From assembly GCF_963666665.1 (NCBI RefSeq), contig NZ_OY762999.1, positions 1,617,501 through 1,681,500 of the forward strand: a DNA stretch of 64,000 nucleotides, written 5' to 3'. The notes under the pieces were generated by a model that was not told the DNA's origin, did not search any database, and saw nothing but the letters and a program-made list of their open reading frames with translations. A program made the position numbers and the translations under genes. Positions 1-9,371 of this stretch are shown here, one piece after another (within the stretch, counting starts at the first letter, position 1; every line of letters begins with the position of its first letter). Source of the DNA: Maridesulfovibrio sp. (GTDB lineage: Bacteria > Desulfobacterota > Desulfovibrionia > Desulfovibrionales > Desulfovibrionaceae).

Positions 1-1304
1 GTGGTAGCGTAGGTAACGCCGACACCCTTTACGGAGCGGGGATCGTATGCGGGCAGCCCCTGACCTTTAACGGTGGGGATACGGTCTACGCCGAAAGCCT
101 GACCTGCGAAGTCTGCACCGTTACCGATGATGCGGCCCATGGGATCGGAAGAACCGACTTTCTTGAGCAGCTCGATACCGGCTTTACTGTCACCCCAATT
201 AAGGACACCGCCGTCCATTGCAACAGCCATGGTACAACCCATTTCAATGGTGTCGATACCTTTTTCGTCGCAGATACGGTCCATGGAGGCAATATCGTCG
301 ATGTCGTTGATCAGGCAGTTTGCACCGAAGCCCCAAACGGTTTCGTATTCAAAACCGGAAGTCAGGTAGTTACCGTCTTTGTCATTGTAACGCTGGGAGC
401 ACTGGATAACACAGCCGGTGTGACAACCTTCTTTGGTTTTACCGCCGCGGGATTCGATAACTTCAGCGATTTTTTCACCGGAGATGTCAGCAACGTCATC
501 AAAACGACCGTAACGGAAGTTCTTGGTGGGCAGCGCGCCGGCTTCGTTAATGATGTTAACGAGGATAGCGGTACCGAATGCGGGCAGACCTTCACTGGTT
601 ACGGGGTGACCCATAAGAATTTCAAGCCAGCGTTTACGGGCAACCTTGAAAGCCTCTTCATTAACAGGAGTGATACGGCCTTTGGCTTCAGGATCAAGAA
701 CAACAGCCTTGACCTTTTTAGAGCCCATAACCGCGCCCATGCCGCCACGACCTGCGGAACGAGCAGGATTCAGATGAGGATCAGAGAACTGGATGGTGGA
801 TGCAGCAAGGCACTGCTCACCGGCAGGACCTGCCAGAGCGGTAACAGCTTTGTCACCGTAAAGTTTTTTCAGTTCTTCGTGTGCGGGATAGTTGTCCATG
901 CCTACGATGGGGGTAGCATCCTTGAATTCTACGCGGTCAGCGTAAATTTCTACGATTGAGAAAGGAGCATCCATTTCAGGCTTATCTTCGAAAATAATTG
1001 CTTGAATATCGAGGCGGGGCAGAACCTGTGCGAACTGTCCACCGGAGTTACTTTCTTTAATACCGCCGGTCAGAGGAGACTTGGCGCCGCAGGAGAGTCT
1101 GCCGGAGTTGGCAGCACCGGAACCAGCGAGGATACCGGCAGCCCATACGAGCTTGTTTTCTGAAGAAAGAGGATGACAGTCGCCGGGAACTTCAGTGTTT
1201 ACGACTCTGGAAGTCAGGGCGCGTCCGCCGAGACCAGCGTAATCGCCGAGTTCTTCAAATTTGAATTCTTTGGTACGGGTATTGATTCTTAGGATTCTGG
1301 GCAT
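1..1304 (-). CDS. aor: aldehyde:ferredoxin oxidoreductase, C-terminus cut by window edge
   Basis: Tungsten-pterin enzyme that oxidises aldehydes to acids with ferredoxin as electron acceptor, in the cytoplasm. About 434 N-terminal residues are visible from an ATG at 1304 with a ribosome site AGGTGG just upstream. The N-terminus MPRILRINTRT and the glycine-rich stretch GLGGRALTSR are typical of the AOR N-terminal domain. The stretch with SGRLSCGAKSPLTGG and, later, GRGGMGAVMGSKK match pterin-contacting regions of the family. A Cys cluster GCHTGCVIQC (codons near 398-420) fits the [4Fe-4S] ligands; the last ligand lies beyond the window. Family assignment is firm; the substrate cannot be told from sequence. 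A consensus sigma-70 promoter lies upstream at 1386-1413. Confidence 0.95.
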   Translation of the reverse strand, partial: MPRILRINTRTKEFKFEELGDYAGLGGRALTSRVVNTEVPGDCHPLSSENKLVWAAGILAGSGAANSGRLSCGAKSPLTGGIKESNSGGQFAQVLPRLDIQAIIFEDKPEMDAPFSIVEIYADRVEFKDATPIVGMDNYPAHEELKKLYGDKAVTALAGPAGEQCLAASTIQFSDPHLNPARSAGRGGMGAVMGSKKVKAVVLDPEAKGRITPVNEEAFKVARKRWLEILMGHPVTSEGLPAFGTAILVNIINEAGALPTKNFRYGRFDDVADISGEKIAEVIESRGGKTKEGCHTGCVIQCSQRYNDKDGNYLTSGFEYETVWGFGANCLINDIDDIASMDRICDEKGIDTIEMGCTMAVAMDGGVLNWGDSKAGIELLKKVGSSDPMGRIIGNGADFAGQAFGVDRIPTVKGQGLPAYDPRSVKGVGVTYAT

Positions 1305-1385
1305 GATAACCACCTATAAATTTTGAAAAATTAGTAAAATCAACCTTCGTTCTTAAATAAATCCGTTGTGTTAATAAGTACACCG

Positions 1386-1413
1386 ATTATATACCTGCAT
1401 ACACTCTTGTCAA
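1386..1413 (-). promoter_or_regulatory. sigma-70 promoter of aor
   Basis: On the minus strand TTGACA is followed by a 16-base spacer and a perfect TATAAT, about 80 bases before the aor start codon. It is the best -35/-10 match I noticed in the window. Confidence 0.75.
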
Positions 1414-1707
1414 AGATTTTAAATTATATCCCCCTAAGCACATAATTTTTTATTATATCTATTTTGGCATATTAAATAAAATTGTTGTAAAACAGCATCA
1501 ACACATTTCTTTAACACATTTATAATTTACTACAAAACACATTTACTACATTAAATTTTAATCGAAACAAAAATAATACAAGACCAAAATACACTGCAAA
1601 ATAAAAACTACATTTATACAGCATATATTGACTAAATGTTCATCTTGCGAATAATTTAACAACAATCATAACTGATCCTAAATTACATATACCGCAGAGG
1701 GGAAACC
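1414..1707. other. AT-rich intergenic region between divergent genes
   Basis: Roughly 300 bases of very AT-rich DNA without a convincing ORF between aor (minus) and the membrane protein gene (plus). It contains many A and T tracts. A candidate plus-strand promoter is at 1628-1655. I see no other structured element. Confidence 0.6.
1628..1655 (+). promoter_or_regulatory. candidate sigma-70 promoter of the membrane protein gene
   Basis: TTGACT, 16-base spacer, AATAAT, about 50 bases before the start codon at 1708. Five of six matches in each box. Confidence 0.5.
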
Positions 1708-2946
1708 ATGGGCATTGATCATAAAATCAAAGAATCCATTACGGAACCAGAGAAACTGGAACAAATCTATCGCGATAACCCTAAACATTTTAAAAAAAGC
1801 TATCAGGAAGCATTTGCTGATCAGAAAGATTCAATTCTTTTTCGGGCATGGCAGGCACGGCTGGAATACTCCGCACCTGCAACTGCTACTCTATCCGTCA
1901 CTGATCTGACGGCAATGCTACTTCTTTGCTTTATTGCCGGGACAATATTGAAACTTCCGGATTGGACCAATCTGGATAACTACGAAATATTAGGCTGGAT
2001 GGGCTCACTAGTTCCGCTGACAGCTATGTTTTTATATACCATGCACATGCGCGGCTGGCCCCGGAAAATCACTGCAACCGGACTTGGCGCCATCATTGTT
2101 CTGTCCATAGCAATGCACTTTACTCCTGAAAAATGGGTCGACACCTTTGCATTGTCATGCCTGAACCTGCCATTCCTGATCTGGTCGCTATACGGACTCA
2201 GTCGTTTCAATAAAGACTGGAGAGCAACAGAACAACGCATTGAATACCTGCGCTTCAGCGGGGAATGGATAATTCATGCCGGACTTTTCTTCCTGGGAGG
2301 GGGGATACTACTTCTACTGACATTTGGCCTGCTGGACATGCTGAACATAGACAGCTCATGGATAATTGAAGATCTGGCCATATACGGAGCCGCATCTATC
2401 CCGCTGGTGGCAGCTTGGGCCACAGACACATATTCAGCTGCCAGAAAGCTGGTTCCATTGCTGGCCAGGATATTTTCACCATTATTACTGATACTGATTT
2501 TAGGCTACATGGGAGCCATGGCATGGAATACAGATGAACTATTTCAGGACCGTGAGACCCTTCTTACGTATAACATACTGTTATTAACCGTGCTGGCTAC
2601 AGCCATATTCACCCTGACCGGACGAGGCGAAAAAGAATCCGGAAAATTGGCTAATTCGATTATCAGCCTCATGGTTGTAGCGACGGTTATTCTTGACCTT
2701 TTAGGAATATGCGCCATCGGCTGGCGCATTTTTGAATTCGGACTGACAGCGAACCGCTTCAGTGTACTCGGCTCAAACCTGGTCGTCTTCGGAAACCTTG
2801 CATTTATGGGAGCAGGATACGTGCGCTATCACGCAGGAAGGGGAACGCTGGATGATATTGAAACCATGCTTGCCCGCTACCTACCCTGCTACGCAATCTG
2901 GACCGGTTTCTCAGTCCTCGTTCTTCCTTGGATCTTCCGGTATTAA
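1708..2946 (+). CDS. polytopic membrane protein, DUF4153-like
   Basis: A 412-residue protein with about ten hydrophobic segments after a charged cytoplasmic N-terminus of about 60 residues. The central part, around EQRIEYLRFSGEWI followed by a long hydrophobic segment, resembles the DUF4153 family of uncharacterised membrane proteins; this is from memory of the family pattern and not certain. Start ATG has a purine-rich ribosome site (AGAGGGGAAACC). It is a single-gene unit closed by the terminator at 2955-2985. No catalytic motif is visible and I do not assign a function. Confidence 0.8.
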   Translation: MGIDHKIKESITEPEKLEQIYRDNPKHFKKSYQEAFADQKDSILFRAWQARLEYSAPATATLSVTDLTAMLLLCFIAGTILKLPDWTNLDNYEILGWMGSLVPLTAMFLYTMHMRGWPRKITATGLGAIIVLSIAMHFTPEKWVDTFALSCLNLPFLIWSLYGLSRFNKDWRATEQRIEYLRFSGEWIIHAGLFFLGGGILLLLTFGLLDMLNIDSSWIIEDLAIYGAASIPLVAAWATDTYSAARKLVPLLARIFSPLLLILILGYMGAMAWNTDELFQDRETLLTYNILLLTVLATAIFTLTGRGEKESGKLANSIISLMVVATVILDLLGICAIGWRIFEFGLTANRFSVLGSNLVVFGNLAFMGAGYVRYHAGRGTLDDIETMLARYLPCYAIWTGFSVLVLPWIFRY

Positions 2947-2954
2947 ATATCAAA

Positions 2955-2985
2955 AAGGGGCCTCAAACGGGCCCCTTATTTTTTT
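2955..2985. terminator. bidirectional Rho-independent terminator
   Basis: Stem AAGGGGCC / GGCCCCTT with a 7-base loop, flanked by T-runs on both strands. It separates two convergent genes. Confidence 0.85.
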
Positions 2986-4135
2986 ATGCATGAACGTAAT
3001 TGGCGAGAATAATCGCTACCCCGCATAGAAAACTGGCAACAATTGCCGGCCTCCCGCCAAGGGCCCTGAACTTCTGATTCAATCCTGCTGCGCGCATTTT
3101 CCAGATCATAATACACGGAAGTAAAACTGCGATAACGGTAAAAGCAGCCCCGGCATGGGCAAGAGCAGCAATAAATCCGTCCGGAGCCAGCAAAGAAGCT
3201 ATCAGCGGCGGAACAAAGACAATCAGCCCGGTCCCGATACGCCCCATATTGGTATCTTTTCGCTTGAACGTCTCGGCAACCAGATCAAAAAGACTCAATG
3301 AGACCCCAAAGAATGAAGTTATGAGAGCTAGTGCCGCGAAAACAGAAACAACTGTCTTGACCCAACCGATTCCACCGCTGATTAATTCTACCAAGGCATC
3401 TACATTGGTCATTGCCGCCAATTGCTCAGGAGTCGTGCTGCTAAGAGAGAGTAAAAGCCAGAAAAAATAACATAGACTCGGAACGGCTCCGCCAACAATC
3501 AGAATTCGGATAAGACTCTTCTTATCCTCACCTATATAAGTCACAATACTCGGAATGCAGACATGGTAACCAAACGAAGTGATCAACACCGGAAAGGTAA
3601 CAAACAACGCGCCGGGAGTAGGATCTCCCTGTTTCAGGTAACTCAAATCCATATGTCCGCCTAAAGCCACAAAACTAGCCAGCATTGCCACCAGCATAAC
3701 TATGAAAAGAAACTTGTTTGCCTGCACTACAAAGTGGGTTCCGGCGACAAGTATCACAATACTTATAGCAGTAAAGACAATGGTCCCCGTGCGGGGATCA
3801 ATTCCTGTTGCATTGGAGACAAGACCTCCGAGCCCGCTCAAATAAGCAACAATCAGGCAGTACAACAAAAAGAAAACGCTCCCGGTTCCGATCAATTGCC
3901 CGGTGCGACCAAGAATCTTACCCGTCATGTAGTTGAAATTAACCCCCTGTCCAAACTCAAGGTTGATTTCAAGAAGCATCAATGCGGAATACGCAGCGAC
4001 AATCCACATAAAGACAAGCGCACTTGCCCCGGTTGCAAACCCTAAATTCCCTAGTGTAATGGGCAGTCCGAGCATACCAGCACCGATAGAGGTCCCTGCA
4101 ACCACACTGATTGCACCGATCATCTTAGTATTCAA
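2984..4135 (-). CDS. aromatic amino acid permease (HAAAP family, TyrP/Mtr type)
   Basis: Inner-membrane symporter of the hydroxy/aromatic amino acid permease family that imports tyrosine or tryptophan. The N-terminus contains the family signature, GTSIGAGMLGLPI, in the first helix, and about eleven hydrophobic segments follow over 383 residues. I place the start at a TTG at 4135, because AAGGAG lies six bases before it and the product then begins MNTKMIGAIS like other members. An upstream ATG at 4174 has no ribosome site. Substrate choice among Trp, Tyr and Phe cannot be decided. The gene is monocistronic and converges on the preceding gene. Confidence 0.9.
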   Translation of the reverse strand: MNTKMIGAISVVAGTSIGAGMLGLPITLGNLGFATGASALVFMWIVAAYSALMLLEINLEFGQGVNFNYMTGKILGRTGQLIGTGSVFFLLYCLIVAYLSGLGGLVSNATGIDPRTGTIVFTAISIVILVAGTHFVVQANKFLFIVMLVAMLASFVALGGHMDLSYLKQGDPTPGALFVTFPVLITSFGYHVCIPSIVTYIGEDKKSLIRILIVGGAVPSLCYFFWLLLSLSSTTPEQLAAMTNVDALVELISGGIGWVKTVVSVFAALALITSFFGVSLSLFDLVAETFKRKDTNMGRIGTGLIVFVPPLIASLLAPDGFIAALAHAGAAFTVIAVLLPCIMIWKMRAAGLNQKFRALGGRPAIVASFLCGVAIILANYVHA

Positions 4136-4424
4136 AATTATCTCCTTAAATAATAAAACAAAGAAATCCCGCATTCCGCAAAGGAAGCAGGAGCAAGGCC
4201 TGATAAGGCTATGAATAGAAAAGATGCAGACAGGTAAAAAGAGACAAGCACAAAGGACTAAGAACGGAACATAAAGACACCAGAACTTAAATATGACGAC
4301 CTATTGCCGCCATCCCCTTACGGATACATACGCTTATCGTAATAATTTGCAATAATTTTAATAAAACCGAAATTTAAACCCTGAGGACTAGCGATTATCC
4401 AAAAAATATACTGATATTTTAAAA

Positions 4425-5240
4425 TTATTTTCCATATATAAAATCTTTATCATCATCGGCAGTCTGCTGCATAAGCAGATTAGCTATACGCTGATAACGT
4501 TCATTCATCTTTTTGAAAAAAGATAATTCATTCTTAAATTCATCACCCATATCATTAACACGTTGTTCAAAAAGGCATGAGGCAAATTCATAAAGTTCAA
4601 TATCCTGACAGTTATACTCGCGAATAACATCAAGCTCTTCCTCTGTTACAGTGCTCCGTTTCTTTCTGACATTATGTTTTTCATATAAGACATTCTCAAG
4701 ATTCATCATCCTTTTCAGCATTAGCAGACTTTCATCAAATCGCTCTGTGATTCCGAAAAGATACAATCTCTGTAAATTATCCTTTGCCCTCTCAAGCATG
4801 CTTCTGCCATCCTCAACAGCACCGCAAAGAGACCTGGTCATTAAATTTTTGCCTCTATATATGAGCTCAGGTCGTAGACTGCTTACATACTCTATCAATG
4901 AGACTTTCTCGTCATTCAAATATCTGTAGAGATGATTCTCAGGCCAAGTGCGCAAGAAGTTATATTCGGAGACAACCCGCGCCACAGGCTCTCGAAGAAA
5001 TGTAAATGCATATTTACCTAAAAAACCGGAAAAAAATTCATCAAAGTCATGCACAAAAATATGCCCTTGAACAAGATTAATACGATCCAATTCTTCGGCA
5101 CTGATTTTTTTCAGAAACTCATTCTCTTCTTTTGTGTATACAGAACAGATTGTTTCTTCGGGAAATTTAGCAGCAAAGATATGATTTAAAGTTGTCCCCG
5201 CTGTTTTGGGAATATGCAGAAAAAAGAATGGGCTGTGCAA
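4425..5240 (-). CDS. sulfotransferase family 2 protein
   Basis: A 271-residue cytoplasmic enzyme that should transfer sulfate from PAPS to a sugar or other acceptor. The 5'-phosphosulfate-binding loop HIPKTAGTTLN is at residues 9-19. The 3'-phosphate motif is seen as FLREPVARVVSEYNFLR near residue 80. Start is a TTG at 5240, five bases after AGGAG. It stands alone in AT-rich surroundings, with more A/T at third positions than its neighbours, which suggests an accessory gene. The acceptor is unknown. Confidence 0.85.
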   Translation of the reverse strand: MHSPFFFLHIPKTAGTTLNHIFAAKFPEETICSVYTKEENEFLKKISAEELDRINLVQGHIFVHDFDEFFSGFLGKYAFTFLREPVARVVSEYNFLRTWPENHLYRYLNDEKVSLIEYVSSLRPELIYRGKNLMTRSLCGAVEDGRSMLERAKDNLQRLYLFGITERFDESLLMLKRMMNLENVLYEKHNVRKKRSTVTEEELDVIREYNCQDIELYEFASCLFEQRVNDMGDEFKNELSFFKKMNERYQRIANLLMQQTADDDKDFIYGK

Positions 5241-5356
5241 AACAACTCCTTAAAAGAACAATGACAAATTCATGCTGTTAATCCAAGAACGATTCCTTCC
5301 CACTTAACAAAATTAACATAAGGACACCACAATATTAATCCTCAATAAATTCATAC

Positions 5357-5392
5357 AAAAAAAGCGGGAACGGCCAAAACCATTCCCGCTTG
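5357..5392 (-). terminator. Rho-independent terminator after secF
   Basis: Nine-base stem AAGCGGGAA / TTCCCGCTT, followed on the minus strand by a run of seven T. Confidence 0.9.
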
Positions 5393-5418
5393 AATAAGCA
5401 GTATGAAAGCGCTTGAAA

Positions 5419-6492
5419 CTATGCTGCTTCAGCTTCTTCCACATCGTTTTCAATTTTGCTGGGGCCAAATCCGAGAAGGATGGGGCTGGCAACAAAGATT
5501 GAAGAGTAAGTACCGACGCCGACACCGATAAGCAGTGCGAGGGCGAAATCGTGGATAACGCCGCCACCCAGAGCGAACAGAGCTGCAACAACCAGCAGGG
5601 TTGTGCCGGAAGTCAGGATGGTTCTGCTAAGAGTCTGGTTGATACTGATGTTGATGGTATTAGCAAGGCAATCACTGATTTTGCCATGCAGATTTTCACG
5701 GATACGGTCAAAAACGATGATGGTATCGTTCAGGGAGTAACCGATGATGGTCAGCAGTGCTGCGATGATGGTCAGGTCGAACTCCTTGCCGAGCAGGGAG
5801 AAGATGCCCACAGTAATCAAAACGTCATGGATAAGTGCGACAATAGCACCCAAAGCGTAGTTCAACTTCAGATACCAGCACAAACCGATAGTAATGAACA
5901 GTGCACCGAAAATAAGTACGGTGGTGGACATACCGAGCATCTGCAGCAAAGTGATTCCGCCGAAAAGGCCACCGGCCATAATTGCCGCAGCAAACCAGCG
6001 CTGCTCAAAACGGCCGGAGATATAGATGGCAATCAGGAGAACTGCAAAATACAGGGCTTCGATAGCCTTGGTACGCAGGTCTGCACCGACTTTAGGACCA
6101 ACCATTTCCAGACGCTGGAGTTCAAAACCGGTACCATCCATACCGGACGCAAGTCCGGAAGAGATTCTGTCCCTAACTTCTGAGGAACTGATATCGGAAG
6201 AAGAAGTCCTGAGCAGGATTTCATTATCATCATCATGGCCGAAGCTCTGGACAACCAGTCCGGGAAGCTTGGCTTCCTTGAGAGCAGCTTTAACGGCCTT
6301 TACTTCTACTTTTTTATCAAACTTAACCTGAACCACAATACCGCCGGCAAAGTCGATGCCGTACTTGGGACCACCGTTCATGATCAGCGAGCCGAGTCCG
6401 AGAAGAATCAGCACAGCGGAAATGATGAATGCTTTGGTCTTGAATCCGATAAAATCGATCTTGGTATCGGGTTTAATTATCTGCAATCCCAT
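5419..6492 (-). CDS. secF: protein translocase subunit SecF
   Basis: Inner-membrane subunit that works with SecD and YajC to use the proton motive force in late steps of Sec export. The 357 residues begin with a short cytoplasmic tail and one membrane helix, then the motif YGIDFAGG (about residues 44-51) that marks SecF. A periplasmic domain and five more helices follow, including GYSLNDTIIVFDRIREN, the conserved cytoplasmic loop. Length fits the family. It follows secD after 13 bases and is the last gene before a strong terminator. Confidence 0.97.
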   Translation of the reverse strand: MGLQIIKPDTKIDFIGFKTKAFIISAVLILLGLGSLIMNGGPKYGIDFAGGIVVQVKFDKKVEVKAVKAALKEAKLPGLVVQSFGHDDDNEILLRTSSSDISSSEVRDRISSGLASGMDGTGFELQRLEMVGPKVGADLRTKAIEALYFAVLLIAIYISGRFEQRWFAAAIMAGGLFGGITLLQMLGMSTTVLIFGALFITIGLCWYLKLNYALGAIVALIHDVLITVGIFSLLGKEFDLTIIAALLTIIGYSLNDTIIVFDRIRENLHGKISDCLANTINISINQTLSRTILTSGTTLLVVAALFALGGGVIHDFALALLIGVGVGTYSSIFVASPILLGFGPSKIENDVEEAEAA

Positions 6493-6505
6493 TTATTCAC
6501 TCTCC

Positions 6506-8107
6506 TTAAATGTTCAGCGGCGCATCAGCGGCACGCTTGGAGGTGTAAAGATCAAACAAGATGCGGGTAACGAAAATAGCGGTAAACATAGAGGTAATAA
6601 TACCCAGAGTAAGAGTTACCGCAAAACCGCGCACCGGCCCGGTACCGAACTGGTAAAGAATAACCGCAGCAATCACAGTTGTGATGTTTGCGTCCAGAAT
6701 AGTCAGGGTCGCCCTGCTGTAGCCCTCAACAATAGCGGCCTTGGCAGTGAGTCCCCTTCTGAGTTCTTCACGTATGCGTTCGAAGATGATGACGTTAGCA
6801 TCAACAGCCATACCGATAGTCAGGATAATACCTGCGATACCGGGAAGAGTCAGGGTTGCACCAAAAGCTGCGAGACCTGCAAGAATCAGGATAACGTTGA
6901 GCACCAGCACCACGTCAGCAACAAATCCTGCAAAGCCGTAATATACGAACATGAAGACCAGAACCAGGGCACTACCTACGATTGCTGCGGAAATTCCCTT
7001 GTCGATGGATTCCTGTCCCAAGGAAGGACCGACTGTTCTCTGCTCAAGGATTTTAACCGGAGCGGGCAGTGAACCGGCGCGAAGGACGATAGCAAGGTCA
7101 TGTGCTTCTTCAGTAGTATAACTACCGGTAATGGAAGCACGTCCGCCTGCAATCTTATCCTGAATGGTCGGTGCGGAATAAACTTTTCCGTCCAGAACGA
7201 TAGCCATACGCTTCTTGATATTCTCACCAGTGACGCGTTCAAAAATTCTTGCGCCCCTGCTGTTGAAGTTCAAGGTTACGTAAGGCTGGTTGAACTGGTC
7301 AAAACGAGTCTGAGCATCGGTGATATATTCACCAGTCAGCATGGCGTCTTTCTTAAGAACAATAGGCTTTTCAATATAAGAGCCGTCGGGTAGCCTGTGC
7401 ATGATGACAGTAACTTCACGACCGGGGGCAACAATGCCCTTCTGCGCTTTTTCAAGATCAGCAACGTCGTCCACGAGCTTGAACTCGAGGTGGGCGGTCT
7501 TACCGATGATTTTGATAGCTCTTTCGGGATCCTGCATACCGGGCAGCTGCACCTGAATGCGGTTGCCCTGCTGTCTACGGATATCCGGCTCAGCCACACC
7601 GAACTGGTCAATACGGTTACGGATGGTCTTAATTGCCTGATCCATAGTCAGCTTGGTCAGGTACTTTTTGTATTCCGGAGTGGGAGCAAAAACGTAAGTG
7701 ACTTTGCCGTCAGGCTTCACTGCTGTGCTGAGGATAGTAAGGTTGCCGAAGGTATCCTTAACAATCTTTTCAAGTTTTTCCTTCTGGGCTTCCTTGAGAA
7801 GAACCGCTTCGATTCTCTCACCCTTGAGCACTGTGGGCTTCAAAACAATTACACCTTCCTCGCGGGCAACGGCTTTAAGATCGTCTCCCATACGAGCAAG
7901 GTTGTTATCCATGGCTTTATCCATATCAACACCGAGTGTGAGGTGGATACCGCCCTTAAGGTCAAGTCCCAAACTGATTTTGTCATCAGGCAGGAAGCGA
8001 GCCATTCCCGAATTCTGAACCGCAGGCAGTGAAGGAAGGAGGTAAGAAACTCCAAACACGACAACAAGCAGGGTCAGAACTATTTTCCAACGAAGACTCC
8101 CGTTCAT
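6506..8107 (-). CDS. secD: protein translocase subunit SecD
   Basis: Inner-membrane Sec accessory subunit of 533 residues. After one N-terminal helix comes LGLDLKGGIHLTLGVD (about 46-61), the SecD signature. A large periplasmic region follows, with a P1-type domain around NRIDQFGVAEPDIRRQQGNRI. Five C-terminal helices carry IGMAVDANVIIFERIREELR. A hairpin terminator separates it from yajC upstream, so secDF may be partly uncoupled from yajC. Confidence 0.97.
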   Translation of the reverse strand: MNGSLRWKIVLTLLVVVFGVSYLLPSLPAVQNSGMARFLPDDKISLGLDLKGGIHLTLGVDMDKAMDNNLARMGDDLKAVAREEGVIVLKPTVLKGERIEAVLLKEAQKEKLEKIVKDTFGNLTILSTAVKPDGKVTYVFAPTPEYKKYLTKLTMDQAIKTIRNRIDQFGVAEPDIRRQQGNRIQVQLPGMQDPERAIKIIGKTAHLEFKLVDDVADLEKAQKGIVAPGREVTVIMHRLPDGSYIEKPIVLKKDAMLTGEYITDAQTRFDQFNQPYVTLNFNSRGARIFERVTGENIKKRMAIVLDGKVYSAPTIQDKIAGGRASITGSYTTEEAHDLAIVLRAGSLPAPVKILEQRTVGPSLGQESIDKGISAAIVGSALVLVFMFVYYGFAGFVADVVLVLNVILILAGLAAFGATLTLPGIAGIILTIGMAVDANVIIFERIREELRRGLTAKAAIVEGYSRATLTILDANITTVIAAVILYQFGTGPVRGFAVTLTLGIITSMFTAIFVTRILFDLYTSKRAADAPLNI

Positions 8108-8153
8108 CTCCTCTCCCTTTATAAATTCAACTAGGATAGGTTACAAAAACACT

Positions 8154-8198
8154 AAAAAGGCAAGCACTTACGGGCTATCCCGAAAAGTGACTTGCCTT
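8154..8198 (-). terminator. Rho-independent terminator between yajC and secD
   Basis: Minus-strand stem AAGGCAAG-CACTT pairing with AAGTG-CTTGCCTT, with an inner CGGG/CCCG extension and a T-run after the stem. It may attenuate rather than end the yajC transcript. Confidence 0.8.
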
Positions 8199-8221
8199 AT
8201 AGGCTTCACTACACAAAAAGA

Positions 8222-8572
8222 TTATTTATCTTTCTTTTCTACTTTTTTAGCAGGGTTGGCGAGGTTGGAAACAAAAGATCTCTCAACCTTGACCTGCATG
8301 CCTTCAGCAAGCTCAACAGTCAGCTCATCGCCGTCCACAGCAGTTACTCTGCCGTAGATACCGCCTGCGGTAAGAACACGGTCACCCCTCTGGATAGCAT
8401 CCAGCATGGCTTTGTGCTCTTTGGCTTTTTTCTGCTGCGGTCTGATGAGCAGAAAATAGAAAATTGCAAACATGAGAATGAGGGGGAGAAAAGAGCCAAG
8501 TGCGCCCATAGGCCCGCCCTGGGCCTGCTGTCCGGCTGCACCCATCGCGTGTGCGACATCTGCAAAAAACAT
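8222..8572 (-). CDS. yajC: preprotein translocase subunit YajC
   Basis: Small inner-membrane protein of 116 residues associated with SecDF. A short periplasmic N-terminus is followed by one membrane helix (about 26-46) ending FLLIRPQQKKAKEHKAML, the family signature. A small SH3-like cytoplasmic domain follows (GDRVLTAGGIYGRVTAVDGD). The start ATG has a strong AGGAGG site. It follows the glutamate synthase genes by 45 bases, and a terminator lies just after it. Confidence 0.96.
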   Translation of the reverse strand: MFFADVAHAMGAAGQQAQGGPMGALGSFLPLILMFAIFYFLLIRPQQKKAKEHKAMLDAIQRGDRVLTAGGIYGRVTAVDGDELTVELAEGMQVKVERSFVSNLANPAKKVEKKDK

Positions 8573-8617
8573 TACGTCCTCCTGAAAAGACTGTGTACGA
8601 ATAAAACAATCCGCCTA

Positions 8618-9370
8618 TTACACGGGAACATACATATCCCCGTACGGACGGTGTGACCGAGGCAAAAGCTTCATAAAGTCTGAAGCCATTATGGTTGCCG
8701 CATCCACACCGATTTCCTCTGAATAATCCCTGACAATCTCGGCTATTGCCTCAAGATCGCCTTTATCCGCGGGTTCAACCTTTATTTCATGGCCGACCAT
8801 ATCTTCGGGAACATTTCCGCGCACGTAGATTACTCCGCCGTGCATCCCGGTCCCCAACGACATTCCCGCGACGGGAGCATCTGGTTTACCAGAAAACATG
8901 CCAAGAAGTAAAATCACTCCTCCGGCCATATATTCACCAAGGAAATCACCGGCCTTACCGCCGATGACAATCACTGGCTGCTGATCCATATAAGACTTCA
9001 TATGGATTCCTACCCGATACCCGACATCGCCCTGAACGTAAATAGTTCCGCCGCGCATTGCGTATCCCAGAACATCCCCAGCAATCCCCTTGATCACGAT
9101 CTGACCGTCATCCATGGTATTTCCGGTTCCGTCCTGCACATTGCCGTTCACAACAATTTTCGGCCCCTTCATAAAAGAAGCCATGTCCTGACCGGGCGTG
9201 CCGTTGACTGTGAAAGTCAAATTCCCTTTAAAGGCTGTAGCTATGTACCTTTGTCCTACAACATTGTCGAGAACGAATTCATCAATTCCGTTGCGAACAT
9301 TTTCCCGCACGATCTCATTGAGCCTGCGGTAATCCATATCGGTAGCATCTATCTTAAATGGTCCTGTCAT
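8618..9370 (-). CDS. glutamate synthase alpha-subunit domain 3 (GXGXG domain)
   Basis: Stand-alone 250-residue version of the C-terminal beta-helix domain of GltB. The repeats of the right-handed helix show as G-x-x-x-G stretches such as VNGNVQDGTGNTMDDGQIVI, YAMRGGTIYVQGDVGYRVG and GGVIYVRGNV. In one-chain glutamate synthases this domain positions the amidotransferase and synthase domains around the ammonia tunnel. It ends the cluster, one base after the amidotransferase gene. In archaea and some anaerobes these domains are also separate genes. Confidence 0.9.
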   Translation of the reverse strand: MTGPFKIDATDMDYRRLNEIVRENVRNGIDEFVLDNVVGQRYIATAFKGNLTFTVNGTPGQDMASFMKGPKIVVNGNVQDGTGNTMDDGQIVIKGIAGDVLGYAMRGGTIYVQGDVGYRVGIHMKSYMDQQPVIVIGGKAGDFLGEYMAGGVILLLGMFSGKPDAPVAGMSLGTGMHGGVIYVRGNVPEDMVGHEIKVEPADKGDLEAIAEIVRDYSEEIGVDAATIMASDFMKLLPRSHRPYGDMYVPV

Positions 9371-9371
9371 A

